This document shows, in pieces, positions 63,567 to 64,000 of a stretch of DNA of 64,000 nucleotides. Made by a program: the position numbers and the translations under genes. The notes under the pieces were generated by a model. That model saw only the letters and a program-made list of their open reading frames with translations. It was not told where the DNA came from and ran no database searches. Source of the DNA: Acidimicrobiales bacterium (GTDB lineage: Bacteria > Actinomycetota > Acidimicrobiia > Acidimicrobiales > SZUA-35); assembly GCA_028285495.1 (NCBI GenBank), contig JANQPB010000015.1:62001-126000 (forward strand), given 5' to 3'. The stretch's first letter is position 1. Every line of letters starts with the position of its first letter.

Positions 63567-64000
63567 CTAGGAACCGTCCGGTCGACGCCAGACCGGCTCG
63601 CGGGGTTCGTCGAAGACCACCCCGTCGTCGCGGCCGGCCAGGGCGGCGAAGGCGTGTGGGCCCCAGAGGCCGTAGTTGGCCAGCGGCGACGGCAGGTCGT
63701 CCTCGGCGAACCAGCCGGCGTCGAGGCACTCCTGGGGGTGAGGGGCGAGCGTGCCGCCGGTGGCCCGGCAGAGGAAGACGAGGCTGTAGAGCGGCGTGCG
63801 GCTGAAACCGGCCCGGAGACCGTCGAGGATGGCGAGCGGACGAACCACCTCGCAGACGATCCCGGTCTCCTCCCGGACCTCCTTGATCGCCACCTCGGAG
63901 GGTGAGTAGCCGACGTCGGCCCAGCCCGTCGGGTACAGCCAGACCCCCGAGTCGGACCGCTGGATCAGCAGCAGCCGGCCGTCGTCGTCGCCGACGACCG
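63567..64000 (-). CDS. NUDIX hydrolase, N-terminus beyond the window
   Basis: At least 144 residues visible, reading in from the right edge. The NUDIX helix reads GWADVGYSPSEVAI then KEVREETGI; the catalytic EExG core (REETGI) is intact, but the upstream E of Gx5E is Tyr and the R of REUxEE is Lys. This YPTGWADVGYSP wording is common in the NUDIX_hydro_N group, so it is a normal variant rather than damage. Members hydrolyse nucleoside diphosphate derivatives such as ADP-ribose or nucleotide sugars. Start codon outside the window. Confidence 0.88.
   Translation of the reverse strand, partial: VVGDDDGRLLLIQRSDSGVWLYPTGWADVGYSPSEVAIKEVREETGIVCEVVRPLAILDGLRAGFSRTPLYSLVFLCRATGGTLAPHPQECLDAGWFAEDDLPSPLANYGLWGPHAFAALAGRDDGVVFDEPREPVWRRPDGS

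Noticed and set aside
63567..64000. NUDIX gene as a degenerate, inactive copy
   Set aside because: The EExG core is intact and the altered positions follow wording common in the NUDIX_hydro_N group; the missing start is only the window edge.

Overview
The window is uniformly very GC-rich and densely coded, with short intergenic gaps, many GTG starts and 4-base ATGA/GTGA overlaps. Gene content points to a high-GC actinobacterium, most likely class Acidimicrobiia: an F420-type luciferase-like oxidoreductase, HelD, an Lhr helicase, a PAC2 protein, a J-domain protein and a HemE/HemY pair. The class is inferred from gene content and style, not from a marker gene. No rRNA, tRNA, CRISPR array or prophage was recognised.

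Layout. 1-1043: right part of an IS30-family element with a frameshifted transposase. 1115-1548: non-coding array of a 17-base repeat with a period near 60 bases. 1668-8757: a cyclase/AAA/TPR signalling protein, a GH13 glucosidase and glucose-6-phosphate isomerase. 8897-13805: operon for a lipoprotein, a membrane-fusion protein and a MacB-like ABC exporter. 13867-17463: iron-sulfur photolyase, pyrophosphatase, Lin0512 protein and SurE. 17606-21398: the least familiar stretch, with a three-gene minus-strand operon of very small proteins (20, 60 and 78 residues), an AT-richer divergent spacer, a helix-turn-helix protein with an unrecognised C-terminal domain, and two tandem paralogous methyltransferases. 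21439-29778: SPFH and ribbon-helix-helix pair, dienelactone hydrolase, Lhr, J-domain protein and M15-like peptidase. 29860-39203: P450, EamA transporter, F420 oxidoreductase, phosphonate/selenate-type ABC transporter with a leader ORF, PGPGW protein and hydantoinase. 39326-42546: acidic exported protein divergent from an OmpR/histidine kinase pair. 42570-50033: HelD, hemE-hemY-lnt and a beta-propeller lipoprotein. 50059-52830: MDMPI-type protein, AraC regulator, acetyltransferase and D-aminoacyl-tRNA deacylase. 52953-57298: glycosyltransferase / methyltransferase / alpha-alpha toroid cassette plus a GtrA and methyltransferase operon. 57480-64000: sugar dehydrogenase-like lipoprotein, acetyltransferase, PAC2, HxlR-quinone reductase operon facing an MFS exporter, and a partial NUDIX protein.

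Three sequence-level patterns tie the window together. First, eighteen genes have a TAnnnT hexamer ending 6-8 bases before the start codon, the signature of leaderless transcription; it fixes several start codons. Second, the same CTGAGA direct repeat (spaced 10-11 bases) lies upstream of the ABC exporter operon and upstream of the distant two-component system, suggesting one regulon. Third, the substrate-binding gene of the phosphonate/selenate-type transporter is preceded by a 13-codon ORF overlapping its start and by a perfect hairpin that would bury its ribosome-binding site. Other points of interest are an Lnt homologue with serine where the catalytic cysteine should be, and a photolyase whose four cluster cysteines match PhrB spacing exactly.
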